29,590 nucleotides of DNA from an uncultured Dorea sp. (GTDB lineage: Bacteria; Bacillota_A; Clostridia; Lachnospirales; Lachnospiraceae). How positions within the stretch are numbered: the first letter of the stretch is position 1; every line of letters begins with the position of its first letter. The translations under genes were made by a program, and so were the position numbers. This document shows, piece after piece, positions 8,463 through 17,544 of the stretch. Where the stretch lies: assembly GCA_910579015.1 (NCBI GenBank), contig CAJTRO010000043.1, positions 1 to 29,590 of the forward strand. The letters are read 5' to 3'. The notes under the pieces were generated by a model that searched no databases, was not told the DNA's origin, and saw only the letters and a list, made by a program, of their open reading frames with translations.

Positions 8463-8491
8463 ATTATATAAAAAAAAAAGCCTAACGTCAA
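8463..8491 (-). promoter_or_regulatory. strong promoter of the rpmH operon
   Basis: On the minus strand TTGACG (8486-8491) and a perfect TATAAT (8463-8468) are 17 bp apart, with a T-rich spacer. A strong promoter is expected for a ribosomal protein gene. Confidence 0.8.
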
Positions 8492-8518
8492 GCTATTCCT
8501 GTATTTTTCTAAATTTAT

Positions 8519-8637
8519 TTATCCACAAAATGTGGATAATATCCGGAAATTCTGTGGAAAACGTGTGGAAATAAATAATTTTCCTCCATTTTCCCTTAGA
8601 AACAGGCATTTTCCACGTGTGAATTGAGTTATCCACA
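8519..8637. other. oriC, upstream DnaA-box cluster (rpmH-dnaA intergenic region)
   Basis: Perfect TTATCCACA boxes lie at 8519-8527 (+), 8531-8539 (-) and 8629-8637 (+). A one-mismatch TTTTCCACA lies at 8553-8561 (-), with weaker versions at 8564-8572 (-) and 8609-8617 (+). The first two face each other across 3 bp. The 317-bp gap 8399-8715 holds only this cluster and the rpmH and dnaA promoters. By analogy with Bacillus this is the first half of a bipartite origin and also an autoregulatory site for dnaA. Confidence 0.85.
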
Positions 8638-8649
8638 TCCATTTAGAGA

Positions 8650-8678
8650 TTGCGTAATCTCTTATTTTGATGTAAAAT
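8650..8678 (+). promoter_or_regulatory. candidate dnaA promoter with overlapping palindrome
   Basis: TTGCGT (8650-8655) and TAAAAT (8673-8678) are spaced by 17 bp. The -35 element lies inside the inverted repeat AGAGATT-gcgt-AATCTCT (8645-8662), which could be an operator. Confidence 0.55.
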
Positions 8679-8715
8679 ATTATGGATAGTAAATTGGGAG
8701 TAGGAGTTAATAATA

Positions 8716-10104
8716 ATGGATATCGTGAATGAAAAATGGCCTGAAATAATCGAACACCTTAGAATAGAACATGAATTATCCAACGTCTCATTCAACACCT
8801 GGATCCAACCGCTCAGAGTGTATGACGTGATTGATAATACTGTATTCATACTGGTGAATATCAACGCAAGTGTCGAATATATCGAGAAAAAGTATCTTCT
8901 TCCTCTGAAGGTATGCATATCTGAGGTTACGGGGACAGACTATGAGGTAGTGTTTGTTTCAGAGGATGATTCCAGGATCAGCGAGATCCATAACATGGCC
9001 GCCGAAGCCACACAGAAGAAGCGGACCAAGACCGCCAGCGAGAAGGCCGGGCTGAATCCCAAGTATACTTTTGATACCTTTGTAGTCGGCGGCAACAATA
9101 ATTTTGCCCATGCGGCGTCTCTTGCCGTCGCGGAATCACCGGGAGAGGTCTACAACCCCTTATTCCTGTATGGAGATGTAGGTCTTGGCAAGACGCACCT
9201 TATGCATTCAATTGCACATTTTATATTGGATAAGAATTCTAAGAAGAAGGTGCTGTACGTTACGAGCGAGACCTTCACCAACGAACTGATCGAAGCCCTG
9301 AAAAAGGGTAAAACCGCAGACAACGAGTCTGCCATGGCGCAGTTTCGGGACAAGTACCGCAACAACGACGTTCTCCTCATTGATGATATCCAGTTTATCA
9401 TCGGCAAGGAGAGTACACAGGAAGAATTCTTCCATACGTTCAATCATCTGCATACCTCCGGCAAGCAGATCATCATCTCCAGCGATAAGCCTCCCAAGGA
9501 TATCGAGACACTGGAGGCAAGACTGCGCACCCGCTTCGAGTGGGGACTGATCGCAGACATCTCTGCTCCGGATTACGAGACACGTATGGCGATCCTGCGC
9601 AAGAAGATTGAACTGGACCATCTGGACAAATACAACATACCGGAAGAGGTCCTTAAGTATATCGCCGACAATATCAAGTCCAACATCAGAGAGCTCGAGG
9701 GATCTCTGAACAAACTGATCGCCTTATATAAGCTGAATAAGAAGGAAGTTTCTATTGATATCTCCCTTGCGGCAGAAGCCCTTAAGGATATCATCTCTTC
9801 TTATAATAACAGAGAAGTAACGCCTGAACTGATACTTGATATCGTATCAGATCATTTCAATATAACCATAGCAGATCTAAAGAGCAACAAGAGAAGTGCG
9901 AACATCTCCGTGCCAAGGCAGATTTCCATGTATCTTATGAGGAATCTGACAGAGACGCCTCTGCAAGCGATCGGCATCATACTTGGGGGAAAGGATCATT
10001 CCACCATCAAGTACGGTGTGGAAAAGATCGAGAAAGAGATGGCGAAGGATGAGACACTGAATAATACGATCAACATTATAATGAAGAAGATCAACCCTGC
10101 CTGA
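8716..10104 (+). CDS. dnaA: chromosomal replication initiator protein DnaA
   Basis: DnaA binds DnaA boxes and melts oriC to start replication. The 462-residue protein has domain I (1-80), a short domain II linker, the AAA+ domain III from about 115 with Walker A GDVGLGKT (153-160) and Walker B DVLLIDDIQF, and domain IV. Domain IV carries the DNA-binding signature GGKDHSTI near the C-terminus, a variant of the usual GGRDHTTV-type motif. GGAG lies 9 bases before the ATG. DnaA boxes flank the gene on both sides. Confidence 0.99.
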   Translation: MDIVNEKWPEIIEHLRIEHELSNVSFNTWIQPLRVYDVIDNTVFILVNINASVEYIEKKYLLPLKVCISEVTGTDYEVVFVSEDDSRISEIHNMAAEATQKKRTKTASEKAGLNPKYTFDTFVVGGNNNFAHAASLAVAESPGEVYNPLFLYGDVGLGKTHLMHSIAHFILDKNSKKKVLYVTSETFTNELIEALKKGKTADNESAMAQFRDKYRNNDVLLIDDIQFIIGKESTQEEFFHTFNHLHTSGKQIIISSDKPPKDIETLEARLRTRFEWGLIADISAPDYETRMAILRKKIELDHLDKYNIPEEVLKYIADNIKSNIRELEGSLNKLIALYKLNKKEVSIDISLAAEALKDIISSYNNREVTPELILDIVSDHFNITIADLKSNKRSANISVPRQISMYLMRNLTETPLQAIGIILGGKDHSTIKYGVEKIEKEMAKDETLNNTINIIMKKINPA

Positions 10105-10112
10105 TGGGGGAA

Positions 10113-10308
10113 TGTGGATAACTTTGCGGACAAGTTATGGAAACTTTGTGGATAACCTGTTGAAAATCCTTTTGAAAGAAATAAAAAAGTTTTTTTAGAC
10201 AAGTTTTCACCACTTCATCCACAGCTTATCTTTCCGAAATCCACATGGTTATTACGACTGGAAACGTTGATGGATTGTGGCTTTGAAGGGGTTTTCCTCT
10301 TTTCCACA
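10113..10308. other. oriC, downstream DnaA-box cluster with AT-rich unwinding candidate
   Basis: Perfect boxes lie at 10113-10121 and 10147-10155 (both minus orientation). A TCATCCACA (10215-10223) and a TTTTCCACA (10300-10308) lie on the plus strand, with a weaker AAATCCACA at 10237-10245. Just after the second perfect box, 10163-10206 is strongly AT-rich with A- and T-runs and is the likely DNA unwinding element. The dnaA-dnaN gap (10105-10383) holds no gene. Confidence 0.8.
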
Positions 10309-10383
10309 GCCCCTAATAAGAAGAAGGAGAAAGTATTTCATATATTGATATACCTGTCTCCGCCCGAAAGGAGTTTTACACAT

Positions 10384-11493
10384 ATGAAGATAATCTGCAA
10401 AAAGTCAAACCTGGCAAAAGGAGTAAGCATTGTATCCAAGGCTGTTCCATCTAAGACTACAATGCCTATCCTTGAATGTATCCTGATAGATGCAACCAAC
10501 GATATCATAAGACTGACAGCGAACGATATGGAACTGGGGATACAGACAGATATAGAAGGAGAGATCCTTGACAGAGGCATGATCGCAATTGACGCGAAGA
10601 TATTCTCAGAGATTGTCCGCAAGCTTCCGGATAACGAAGTTAAGATTGAGACGGATGATAACCTTCAGGTGATGATAACCTGCGAGAAGGCCAAGTTCAA
10701 TCTGTCGGGGAAGCCCGGAGAGGAGTTCTCCTATCTTCCTGTAATTGAGAAGGATGAATCTATAGAAATATCACAGTTTACTTTGAAAGAGATCATCAGA
10801 CAGACTATTTTCTCCATAGCCGATACGGAGAGCAACAAATTAATGACGGGAGAATTGTTCGAGATAAGAAATAATGTCTTAAGAGTGATCTCACTTGACG
10901 GACACCGTATCTCTATCAGGAAGATAGAGCTTAAGGATGAAGTCACCGACAGGAAGCTTATAGTTCCGGGAAAGACGCTGATAGAGATCAGCAAGATCTT
11001 ATCCGGAGAAGCGGAGAGTATGGTGAATATCTCATACAGCAACAACCACATTGTATTCGAGTTCAACAATACGGTTGTGGTATCCAGGCTGATCGAGGGA
11101 GAGTATTTCAAGGTGGACCAGATGCTTTCCAGCGATTACGATACGAAGGTCAGGATCAATAAGCGGGAACTGCTTGACTGTATAGACAGAGCGACGCTCC
11201 TTGTCAAGGAAGGGGACAAGAAGCCGATCATCATCAACATCGGCGACGAGGTGATGGAGCTTCGTATCAAGTCACAGATCGGTTCCATGAACGAGGAGAT
11301 ATTTATCAACAAAGAGGGGAAGGATCTGCTGATCGGATTCAACCCGAAGTTTTTGATAGACGCGCTCCGCGTGATCGAGGACGAGGAGGTTACGCTGTAT
11401 CTGATGAATGCGAAGGCGCCGTGTTTTATCAAGGATAATGAGGAGAGCTATATCTATCTGATCCTGCCGGTTAATTTTAATGCGGCTATGTAG
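10384..11493 (+). CDS. dnaN: DNA polymerase III beta subunit (sliding clamp)
   Basis: The beta clamp encircles DNA and tethers polymerase III. At 369 residues it has the family length. It starts MKIICKKSNLAKGVSIVSKA, which matches the clamp N-terminus, and contains the three-domain pattern with SIADTESNKLMTGELFEI, ISLDGHRISI and the C-terminal YIYLILPVNF. The ATG at 10384 follows AAAGGAG; the open frame extends upstream to 10267 but that part is origin DNA. It follows dnaA as usual. Confidence 0.98.
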   Translation: MKIICKKSNLAKGVSIVSKAVPSKTTMPILECILIDATNDIIRLTANDMELGIQTDIEGEILDRGMIAIDAKIFSEIVRKLPDNEVKIETDDNLQVMITCEKAKFNLSGKPGEEFSYLPVIEKDESIEISQFTLKEIIRQTIFSIADTESNKLMTGELFEIRNNVLRVISLDGHRISIRKIELKDEVTDRKLIVPGKTLIEISKILSGEAESMVNISYSNNHIVFEFNNTVVVSRLIEGEYFKVDQMLSSDYDTKVRINKRELLDCIDRATLLVKEGDKKPIIINIGDEVMELRIKSQIGSMNEEIFINKEGKDLLIGFNPKFLIDALRVIEDEEVTLYLMNAKAPCFIKDNEESYIYLILPVNFNAAM

Positions 11494-11552
11494 GACAGAG
11501 GAGATCGGCCTGCTTTTAGGAATTCATATATGAGAAGGTAGAGGGATGAGAA

Positions 11553-11762
11553 GTGGATGTCATTAAACTGAGAGATGAATATATCAAATTAGGCCAGGCG
11601 CTTAAGGCCGCCGGACTTGTGGAATCCGGGGCCCGGGCGAAGGATGTTATCCTGGAAGGACTGGTGCAGGTGAACGGGGAGACGGACACCAGAAGAGGGC
11701 GTAAGCTGTACGCCGAAGACGTGATCACTTTCGATGGGGAAGAAGTGAAAATTGAAAATTAG
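11553..11762 (+). CDS. yaaA: S4-domain RNA-binding protein (YaaA/RlbA type)
   Basis: This 69-residue S4-like protein is the small RNA-binding protein normally found between dnaN and recF in Firmicutes. YaaA/RlbA is linked to ribosome assembly in Bacillus; that role is taken from the family. The motif AGLVESGARAKDVILEGLVQ followed by VNGETDTRRGRKL is the S4 fold. It begins with GTG at 11553, 8 bases after AGAGGG. Its last 11 bases overlap the recF start, indicating coupling. Confidence 0.93.
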   Translation: MDVIKLRDEYIKLGQALKAAGLVESGARAKDVILEGLVQVNGETDTRRGRKLYAEDVITFDGEEVKIEN

Positions 11763-12843
11763 ATCTTTAAAGCTTAAGAATTACAGAAACTATAGTCTAT
11801 TAAAACTTGATTTTGATGATGCTGCCAATATATTCTATGGGGATAATGCACAAGGCAAAACGAATATTCTGGAGGCAGTTTATCTTTCCGGAACCACCAA
11901 ATCGCATAGAGGGACCAAGGACAGGGACCTGATACGTTTTGGAGAAGAGGAGTCTCATATTGAGGCAGTTGTGGAAAAGAATGGTATTGAATATCAGCTT
12001 GACATGCATCTGAAAAAGAACAGCCCTAAGGGGATCGCCATCAACAAGATGCCTATACGCAGGGCAAGTGAGTTATTTGGAATAGTGAATCTTGTATTTT
12101 TTTCTCCGGAAGACCTGAATATCATAAAGAGCGGGCCTTCGGAGAGAAGAAGATTCATTGATATGGAGTTATCACAGCTTGACAGGGTATATCTGAGTGA
12201 TCTGGGGAATTACAACAGAGTTGTGAACCAGAGGAACAGGCTTCTGAAGGATATGAAGCCCGGACCGGACAAAAGCCTTATGGATACCCTTGAGATCTGG
12301 GAGTTACAATTGATTCAATACGGCAACAGGATTGTGGAGAGAAGGAAGCTGTTTATACAGGAAGTAAACGAAATTATTTCTTCTATACACAAAAAATTAA
12401 CTGGAGAGAAAGAAGATATTCAAGTGATCTATGAACCCAGCAACGGGAATCTCACTTTAGAACAAGCATTGGTAAAAAACAGAGAAAGAGATATAAGGAT
12501 TAAGAGTACGTCGGTCGGGCCGCACAGAGATGATATATGCTTTATGGCAGGAGACCTGGATATCAGACGTTTTGGCTCACAGGGACAGCAGAGGACTGCG
12601 GCGCTCTCTTTGAAGCTGTCTGAGATAGAGCTGGTAAAGCAGGTAATAAATGACACGCCTGTTTTATTACTTGACGATGTTTTGTCTGAACTTGACAAAC
12701 ATAGGCAAAACTATCTATTAGACAGTATTAATGATATACAGACGCTTATTACCTGTACAGGGGTAGAAGATTTTGTAAATCATCGTTTCTCTATTAATAA
12801 GGTGTTTCATGTCCATGAAGGGCAGGTAACGAATGAAAACTAG
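11752..12843 (+). CDS. recF: DNA replication and repair protein RecF
   Basis: RecF is an SMC-like ATPase that helps load RecA at single-strand gaps. The 363-residue protein has Walker A GDNAQGKTN (30-38), the signature GSQGQQRTAALSLKLSE and Walker B PVLLLDDVLSELD. It starts with TTG at 11752, inside the 3' end of the S4 gene; no ATG or GTG upstream is in frame, and MKIRSLKLKNYRNY is the normal RecF start. The rare start codon may keep expression low. Confidence 0.96.
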   Translation: MKIRSLKLKNYRNYSLLKLDFDDAANIFYGDNAQGKTNILEAVYLSGTTKSHRGTKDRDLIRFGEEESHIEAVVEKNGIEYQLDMHLKKNSPKGIAINKMPIRRASELFGIVNLVFFSPEDLNIIKSGPSERRRFIDMELSQLDRVYLSDLGNYNRVVNQRNRLLKDMKPGPDKSLMDTLEIWELQLIQYGNRIVERRKLFIQEVNEIISSIHKKLTGEKEDIQVIYEPSNGNLTLEQALVKNRERDIRIKSTSVGPHRDDICFMAGDLDIRRFGSQGQQRTAALSLKLSEIELVKQVINDTPVLLLDDVLSELDKHRQNYLLDSINDIQTLITCTGVEDFVNHRFSINKVFHVHEGQVTNEN

Positions 12844-12853
12844 GAGGATAAGA

Positions 12854-14785
12854 ATGAGTACAGAGAAGGTACAGCATGAGTATGGTGCGGATGAGATCCA
12901 GATATTAGAAGGGCTTGAAGCTGTAAGAAAGCGCCCCGGTATGTATATCGGAAGCACATCATCAAGGGGATTACACCATCTTGTATATGAGATTGTGGAT
13001 AACTCTGTGGATGAAGCGCTGGCAGGTTTCTGTGATACCATATTTGTGACTATCAATCAGGATAATTCTGTAACAGTTCTGGATAACGGAAGGGGGATTC
13101 CTGTCGGGATCAACCATAAGGCGGGGCTTCCTGCGGTGGAGGTTGTGTTTACGGTTCTCCATGCCGGAGGGAAGTTCGGCGGCGGAGGATATAAGGTATC
13201 AGGCGGGCTTCACGGAGTAGGAGCCTCTGTCGTGAACGCCCTGTCCAACTGGCTGGAGGTTGAGATCTGTCATGAGGGAAAGGTGTATAAGCAGCGGTAT
13301 GAGCGTGGAAAAGTAGTGGAGAAGCTGGATGTCATTGGGGAATGTGAACCGGACCGGACGGGAACAAAGGTTATATTTATGCCGGACGACACTATTTTTG
13401 AGGATACGGTATTCGACTATGACGTGCTAAAGCAGCGTTTCCGGGAGATGGCGTTCTTAACGAGAGGTCTTAAGATCGTACTGAGAGATGAGAGGCCGGA
13501 GGAGGCGGTGGAGAAGACTTTCCACTATGAGGGCGGCATCAAGGAGTTTGTCACTTATCTGAACCGCAGTAAGACGGCGTTGTATGAGGATATCATCTAC
13601 TGTGAGGGCGTAATTAATAATGTCGCTGTGGAAGTGGCGATGCAGCACAATGATTCATACAGTGACAATACCTATGGATTTGTGAATAATATTACGACGC
13701 CGGAGGGGGGAACCCATGTGGTCGGTTTTCGGAACGCGCTGACGAAGACGTTCAATGATTATGCGAGAAAGAATAGGCTGTTGAAAGATAACGAACAGAA
13801 TCTGTCCGGTGAGGATATCAGAGAAGGGCTGACGGCGATCATCAGCGTTAAGATTGAGGATCCGCAGTTTGAAGGACAGACGAAGCAGAAGCTTGGCAAC
13901 AGCGAGGCAAGAGGAGCTGTGGACAGCGTGGTCAGCAGGCAGCTCGAGGTTTATCTGGAACAGAACCCGAATGTTGCAAAGCTTACGATTGAGAAGTCTG
14001 TGATGGCACAGCGGGCAAGAGAGGCCGCAAGGAAGGCAAGAGAGCTGACCAGGAGGAAATCAGCCCTTGATGGAATGTCTCTTCCCGGGAAGCTTGCGGA
14101 CTGTTCAGATAAGGATCCCAAGAACTGTGAGATCTATATCGTGGAGGGAGATTCTGCGGGAGGATCAGCAAAGACGGCGAGAGACCGTTCCACCCAGGCA
14201 ATCCTGCCTCTTCGCGGCAAGATACTGAATGTGGAGAAGGCGAGGCTTGACCGTATCTACGGGAATGCGGAGATCAAGGCTATGATCACCGCGTTCGGCA
14301 CAGGGATCCATGATGATTTTGATATCTCGAAGCTTCGGTATCATAAGATCATCATCATGACGGATGCCGATGTGGACGGAGCCCATATCAGTACGTTATT
14401 ATTGACTTTTCTCTATCGTTTTATGCCTGATCTTATTAAAGAGGGATATGTTTACCTGGCGCAGCCGCCGCTCTATAAGCTTGAGAAGAACAAGAAGGTG
14501 TGGTATGCGTACAGCGACGAGGAGCTTGACGGTATCCTCAAGGATGTCGGCCGTGACGGGAATAACAAGATCCAGCGCTATAAGGGGTTAGGAGAAATGG
14601 ATGCGGAACAGCTCTGGGAGACGACGATGGATCCGGAGCACAGGATTCTTCTGAAGGTGAAGATGGACGAGGAGACGACTTCGGAGCTTGATCTTACGTT
14701 TACCACCCTGATGGGGGACAAGGTTGAGCCGAGACGTGAGTTCATAGAAGAGAATGCGAAGTACGTGAAGAATCTGGATGTATAG
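12854..14785 (+). CDS. gyrB: DNA gyrase subunit B
   Basis: GyrB supplies the ATPase that drives negative supercoiling. The 643-residue protein shows the GHKL ATPase with EIVDNSVDEA (Glu46, Asn50), DNGRGIPV and GGLHGVGASVVNALS. It then has the transducer domain and the TOPRIM metal site EGDSAGGSAK and DADVDGAHI. The ATG at 12854 follows AGGAGG by 7 bases; an in-frame ATG at 12833 inside recF is rejected. It lies 10 bp after recF and 37 bp before gyrA. Confidence 0.98.
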   Translation: MSTEKVQHEYGADEIQILEGLEAVRKRPGMYIGSTSSRGLHHLVYEIVDNSVDEALAGFCDTIFVTINQDNSVTVLDNGRGIPVGINHKAGLPAVEVVFTVLHAGGKFGGGGYKVSGGLHGVGASVVNALSNWLEVEICHEGKVYKQRYERGKVVEKLDVIGECEPDRTGTKVIFMPDDTIFEDTVFDYDVLKQRFREMAFLTRGLKIVLRDERPEEAVEKTFHYEGGIKEFVTYLNRSKTALYEDIIYCEGVINNVAVEVAMQHNDSYSDNTYGFVNNITTPEGGTHVVGFRNALTKTFNDYARKNRLLKDNEQNLSGEDIREGLTAIISVKIEDPQFEGQTKQKLGNSEARGAVDSVVSRQLEVYLEQNPNVAKLTIEKSVMAQRAREAARKARELTRRKSALDGMSLPGKLADCSDKDPKNCEIYIVEGDSAGGSAKTARDRSTQAILPLRGKILNVEKARLDRIYGNAEIKAMITAFGTGIHDDFDISKLRYHKIIIMTDADVDGAHISTLLLTFLYRFMPDLIKEGYVYLAQPPLYKLEKNKKVWYAYSDEELDGILKDVGRDGNNKIQRYKGLGEMDAEQLWETTMDPEHRILLKVKMDEETTSELDLTFTTLMGDKVEPRREFIEENAKYVKNLDV

Positions 14786-14822
14786 AATACTTTCCGCAGA
14801 AAGGAGAAGAGGGGAATAGATT

Positions 14823-17330
14823 ATGGAAGATAATATTTTTGATAAGGTCCATGAAGTAGATTTGAAGAAGACGATGGAGACTTCGTATATAGACTATGCC
14901 ATGAGCGTCATTGCTTCCCGCGCTCTGCCGGATGTAAGAGACGGATTAAAGCCGGTACAGAGAAGGATTCTGTACTCCATGATAGAGCTGAACAATGGTC
15001 CGGATAAGCCTCACAGAAAATGTGCCCGTATCGTCGGTGATACCATGGGTAAATATCACCCGCACGGGGATAGTTCCATCTATGGAGCGCTGGTCAACAT
15101 GGCTCAGGAGTGGTCTACAAGATACCCGCTGGTAGACGGCCACGGGAACTTTGGTTCGGTGGACGGGGACGGCGCCGCGGCCATGCGTTATACGGAGGCA
15201 AGGCTCAGCAAGATCTCCATGGAGCTGACGGCCGATATCAATAAGAATACCGTTGACTTCATACCGAACTTTGATGAGACAGAGAAGGAACCGACGGTAC
15301 TGCCGGCGAGATTTCCGAATCTTCTGGTCAATGGAACCTCCGGGATTGCTGTGGGTATGGCGACGAATATTCCGCCTCACAATCTTAGAGAGGTCATCAA
15401 TGCGGTTGTAAGGATCATTGACAACCAGATCGAAGACAAGGAAGAGACAACGATCGAGGAGATTCTTCAGATCGTCAAGGGACCGGATTTTCCGACAGGG
15501 GGAACGATACTTGGAACCAGAGGGATCGAGGAAGCGTACCGTACCGGCCGGGGAAAGATCCGTGTGCGCGCGGTCACAGATATAGAGTCTATGCCTAACG
15601 GAAAGAGCAGGATCGTCGTGACGGAGCTTCCTTATATGGTGAATAAGGCAAGGCTGATAGAGAAGATCGCCGAGCTGGTGCGGGATAAGAAGATTGACGG
15701 TATCACGGAATTAAGCGACCAGTCCAGCCGGGAAGGGATGCGGGTAGTCATTGAACTGAGAAGAGACGTGAATGCCAATGTCCTTCTGAACCAGCTGTAC
15801 AAGCATACCCAGTTGCAGGATACCTTCGGTGTGATCATGCTTGCGCTCGTCAACAACCAGCCAAAGGTCATGAACCTCCTGGAAATGCTGGATCATTATC
15901 TCAGGCACCAGGAAGAGGTTGTCACGCGGCGTACACAGTACGAGCTTAACAAGGCCGAAGAGAGAGCGCATATCTTAGAAGGATTATTGATTGCTCTTGA
16001 TAATATAGACGAAGTGATCCGCATCATCAGAGGATCCCAGACGGTACAGACAGCCAAGACTGAGTTGATGGAGAGGTTCGGGCTGACGGACGTACAGGCA
16101 CAGGCGATCGTGGACATGCGTCTGCGTGCTCTGACAGGTCTGGAGAGAGAGAAGCTTGAGAAGGAATATAACGAGCTGATGGAGCAGATCGGCAGGTTAA
16201 AGGCGATTCTTGCAGACCGGAAGCTGCTGCTTGGCGTGATCAGGGAAGAGATCCTTATCATCCGTGACAAATACGGCGATGAGAGAAGGACGTCTATCGG
16301 ATTTGACGAATTCGACATTTCCATGGAAGATCTGATTCCCAAAGAGGATGTGGTCATCACCCTGACCAAGTTAGGCTATGTCAAGCGTATGTCCAACGAC
16401 ACCTTTAAGTCGCAGAACCGCGGCGGCAAGGGAATCAAGGGTATGCAGACACTGGAAGAGGATTATGTGGAAGAATTATTCATGACGCATACGCATCATT
16501 ATATTATGTTCTTCACGAATACAGGACGTGTGTACCGGCTGAAGGGATATGAGATTCCGGAGGCAAGCCGTACATCAAGGGGAACTGCGATCGTGAACCT
16601 TCTCCAGCTGATGCCGGGGGAGAAGATCAGCGCCGTGATCCCGATCGACGAGTACAGAGACGGTGAGTATCTGTTCATGGCGACGAAGAAGGGGCTGGTC
16701 AAGAAGACGCCGATCAAGGATTATGCATTTGTCCGTAAGACGGGACTTGCGGCGATCACGCTCAGGGAAGAGGATGAGTTAATTGAGGTGAAGTACACCA
16801 ACAGCGACCAGGAGGTATTTCTTGTAACCAAGTACGGACAGTGTATCCGCTTTGATGAGAAGGATGTCCGGCCGACCGGAAGGAATTCTATGGGTGTCCG
16901 GGGAATGAACCTGTCAGACCGTGATGAGGTGATCGGTATGCAGTTGAGTTCCCAGGGAAGCGAGCTTCTGATCGTATCCGAAAAGGGTATGGGCAAGCGT
17001 ACCGGAATGCAGGAGTTCACCTGCCAGAACCGTGGCGGCAAGGGTATCAAGTGCTATAAGATCACAGAGAAGACAGGCAATGTGGTGGGCGTCAAGGCTG
17101 TGAATGAAGATGACGAGATCATGATCATCAACACGGAAGGGATCGTGATACGCATGAAGTGTTCCGGAATCTCTGTACTGGGGCGCGTGACTTCCGGCGT
17201 GAAGCTTATTGATCTCAAGGAAGGGGATATCGTGGCAAGCATCGCCAAGGTAAGAAAGGGCGATGAGGAAGGCTCTGACAGCGAAGAGAACGGAGAAGAA
17301 AGCATTGGGGTTGATAATGAGGCTGAATAA
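14823..17330 (+). CDS. gyrA: DNA gyrase subunit A
   Basis: GyrA cuts and rejoins DNA in the gyrase A2B2 complex. The 835-residue protein has the catalytic tyrosine in RYTEARLSK (Tyr123), the quinolone region HPHGDSSIYGALV (about 79-91), and C-terminal beta-pinwheel repeats. The GyrA box QNRGGKGIKG, normally diagnostic for gyrase rather than topoisomerase IV, is present, and a second QNRGGKGIK copy appears in a later blade. Position 88, usually Asp or Glu, is Gly. An acidic tail closes the protein. A strong terminator follows after a tiny ORF. Confidence 0.98.
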   Translation: MEDNIFDKVHEVDLKKTMETSYIDYAMSVIASRALPDVRDGLKPVQRRILYSMIELNNGPDKPHRKCARIVGDTMGKYHPHGDSSIYGALVNMAQEWSTRYPLVDGHGNFGSVDGDGAAAMRYTEARLSKISMELTADINKNTVDFIPNFDETEKEPTVLPARFPNLLVNGTSGIAVGMATNIPPHNLREVINAVVRIIDNQIEDKEETTIEEILQIVKGPDFPTGGTILGTRGIEEAYRTGRGKIRVRAVTDIESMPNGKSRIVVTELPYMVNKARLIEKIAELVRDKKIDGITELSDQSSREGMRVVIELRRDVNANVLLNQLYKHTQLQDTFGVIMLALVNNQPKVMNLLEMLDHYLRHQEEVVTRRTQYELNKAEERAHILEGLLIALDNIDEVIRIIRGSQTVQTAKTELMERFGLTDVQAQAIVDMRLRALTGLEREKLEKEYNELMEQIGRLKAILADRKLLLGVIREEILIIRDKYGDERRTSIGFDEFDISMEDLIPKEDVVITLTKLGYVKRMSNDTFKSQNRGGKGIKGMQTLEEDYVEELFMTHTHHYIMFFTNTGRVYRLKGYEIPEASRTSRGTAIVNLLQLMPGEKISAVIPIDEYRDGEYLFMATKKGLVKKTPIKDYAFVRKTGLAAITLREEDELIEVKYTNSDQEVFLVTKYGQCIRFDEKDVRPTGRNSMGVRGMNLSDRDEVIGMQLSSQGSELLIVSEKGMGKRTGMQEFTCQNRGGKGIKCYKITEKTGNVVGVKAVNEDDEIMIINTEGIVIRMKCSGISVLGRVTSGVKLIDLKEGDIVASIAKVRKGDEEGSDSEENGEESIGVDNEAE

Positions 17331-17350
17331 AGATTTACAGGTTAACTGGA

Positions 17351-17437
17351 ATGAGTGATTCAAAGATACTTGATTTGATTGAGTTTATAGAGAATCATAA
17401 TCCGAAAGAGATAGTGAAAGAGGAGAAAGATAGTTAG
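17351..17437 (+). CDS. possible 28-residue ORF after gyrA
   Basis: An ATG at 17351 opens MSDSKILDLIEFIENHNP and ends KEIVKEEKDS at 17437, between the gyrA stop and its terminator. The predicted peptide is amphipathic and acidic. The ribosome binding site is weak. It would be co-transcribed with gyrA. It may be a real small protein, a remnant, or chance. Confidence 0.3.
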   Translation: MSDSKILDLIEFIENHNPKEIVKEEKDS

Positions 17438-17458
17438 TTAAAACTGACAACAAAAAGA

Positions 17459-17508
17459 GGTTGTCGGAAAGTGACGGTTATAAAGTCATTTTCCGGCAGC
17501 TTTTTTTT
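17459..17508 (+). terminator. intrinsic terminator of the gyrBA transcript
   Basis: GTTGTCGGAAAGTGAC and GTCATTTTCCGGCAGC pair over 16 positions, allowing G-U pairs, around a 9-base loop. Eight T residues follow (17501-17508). Confidence 0.9.
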
Positions 17509-17544
17509 ACTTTATACGAAATTTCGACCTTTGAGACACAAAGC

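Noticed and set aside
9208..9621. 137-residue minus-strand frame in dnaA
   Set aside because: It lies wholly within the conserved AAA+ domain of dnaA.
10267..10383. N-terminal extension of DnaN
   Set aside because: The segment overlaps a DnaA box and the origin spacer; the family start is at 10384 with its own ribosome binding site.
14823..17330. ParC (topoisomerase IV) instead of GyrA
   Set aside because: The QNRGGKG GyrA box and the position after gyrB beside oriC argue for gyrase.
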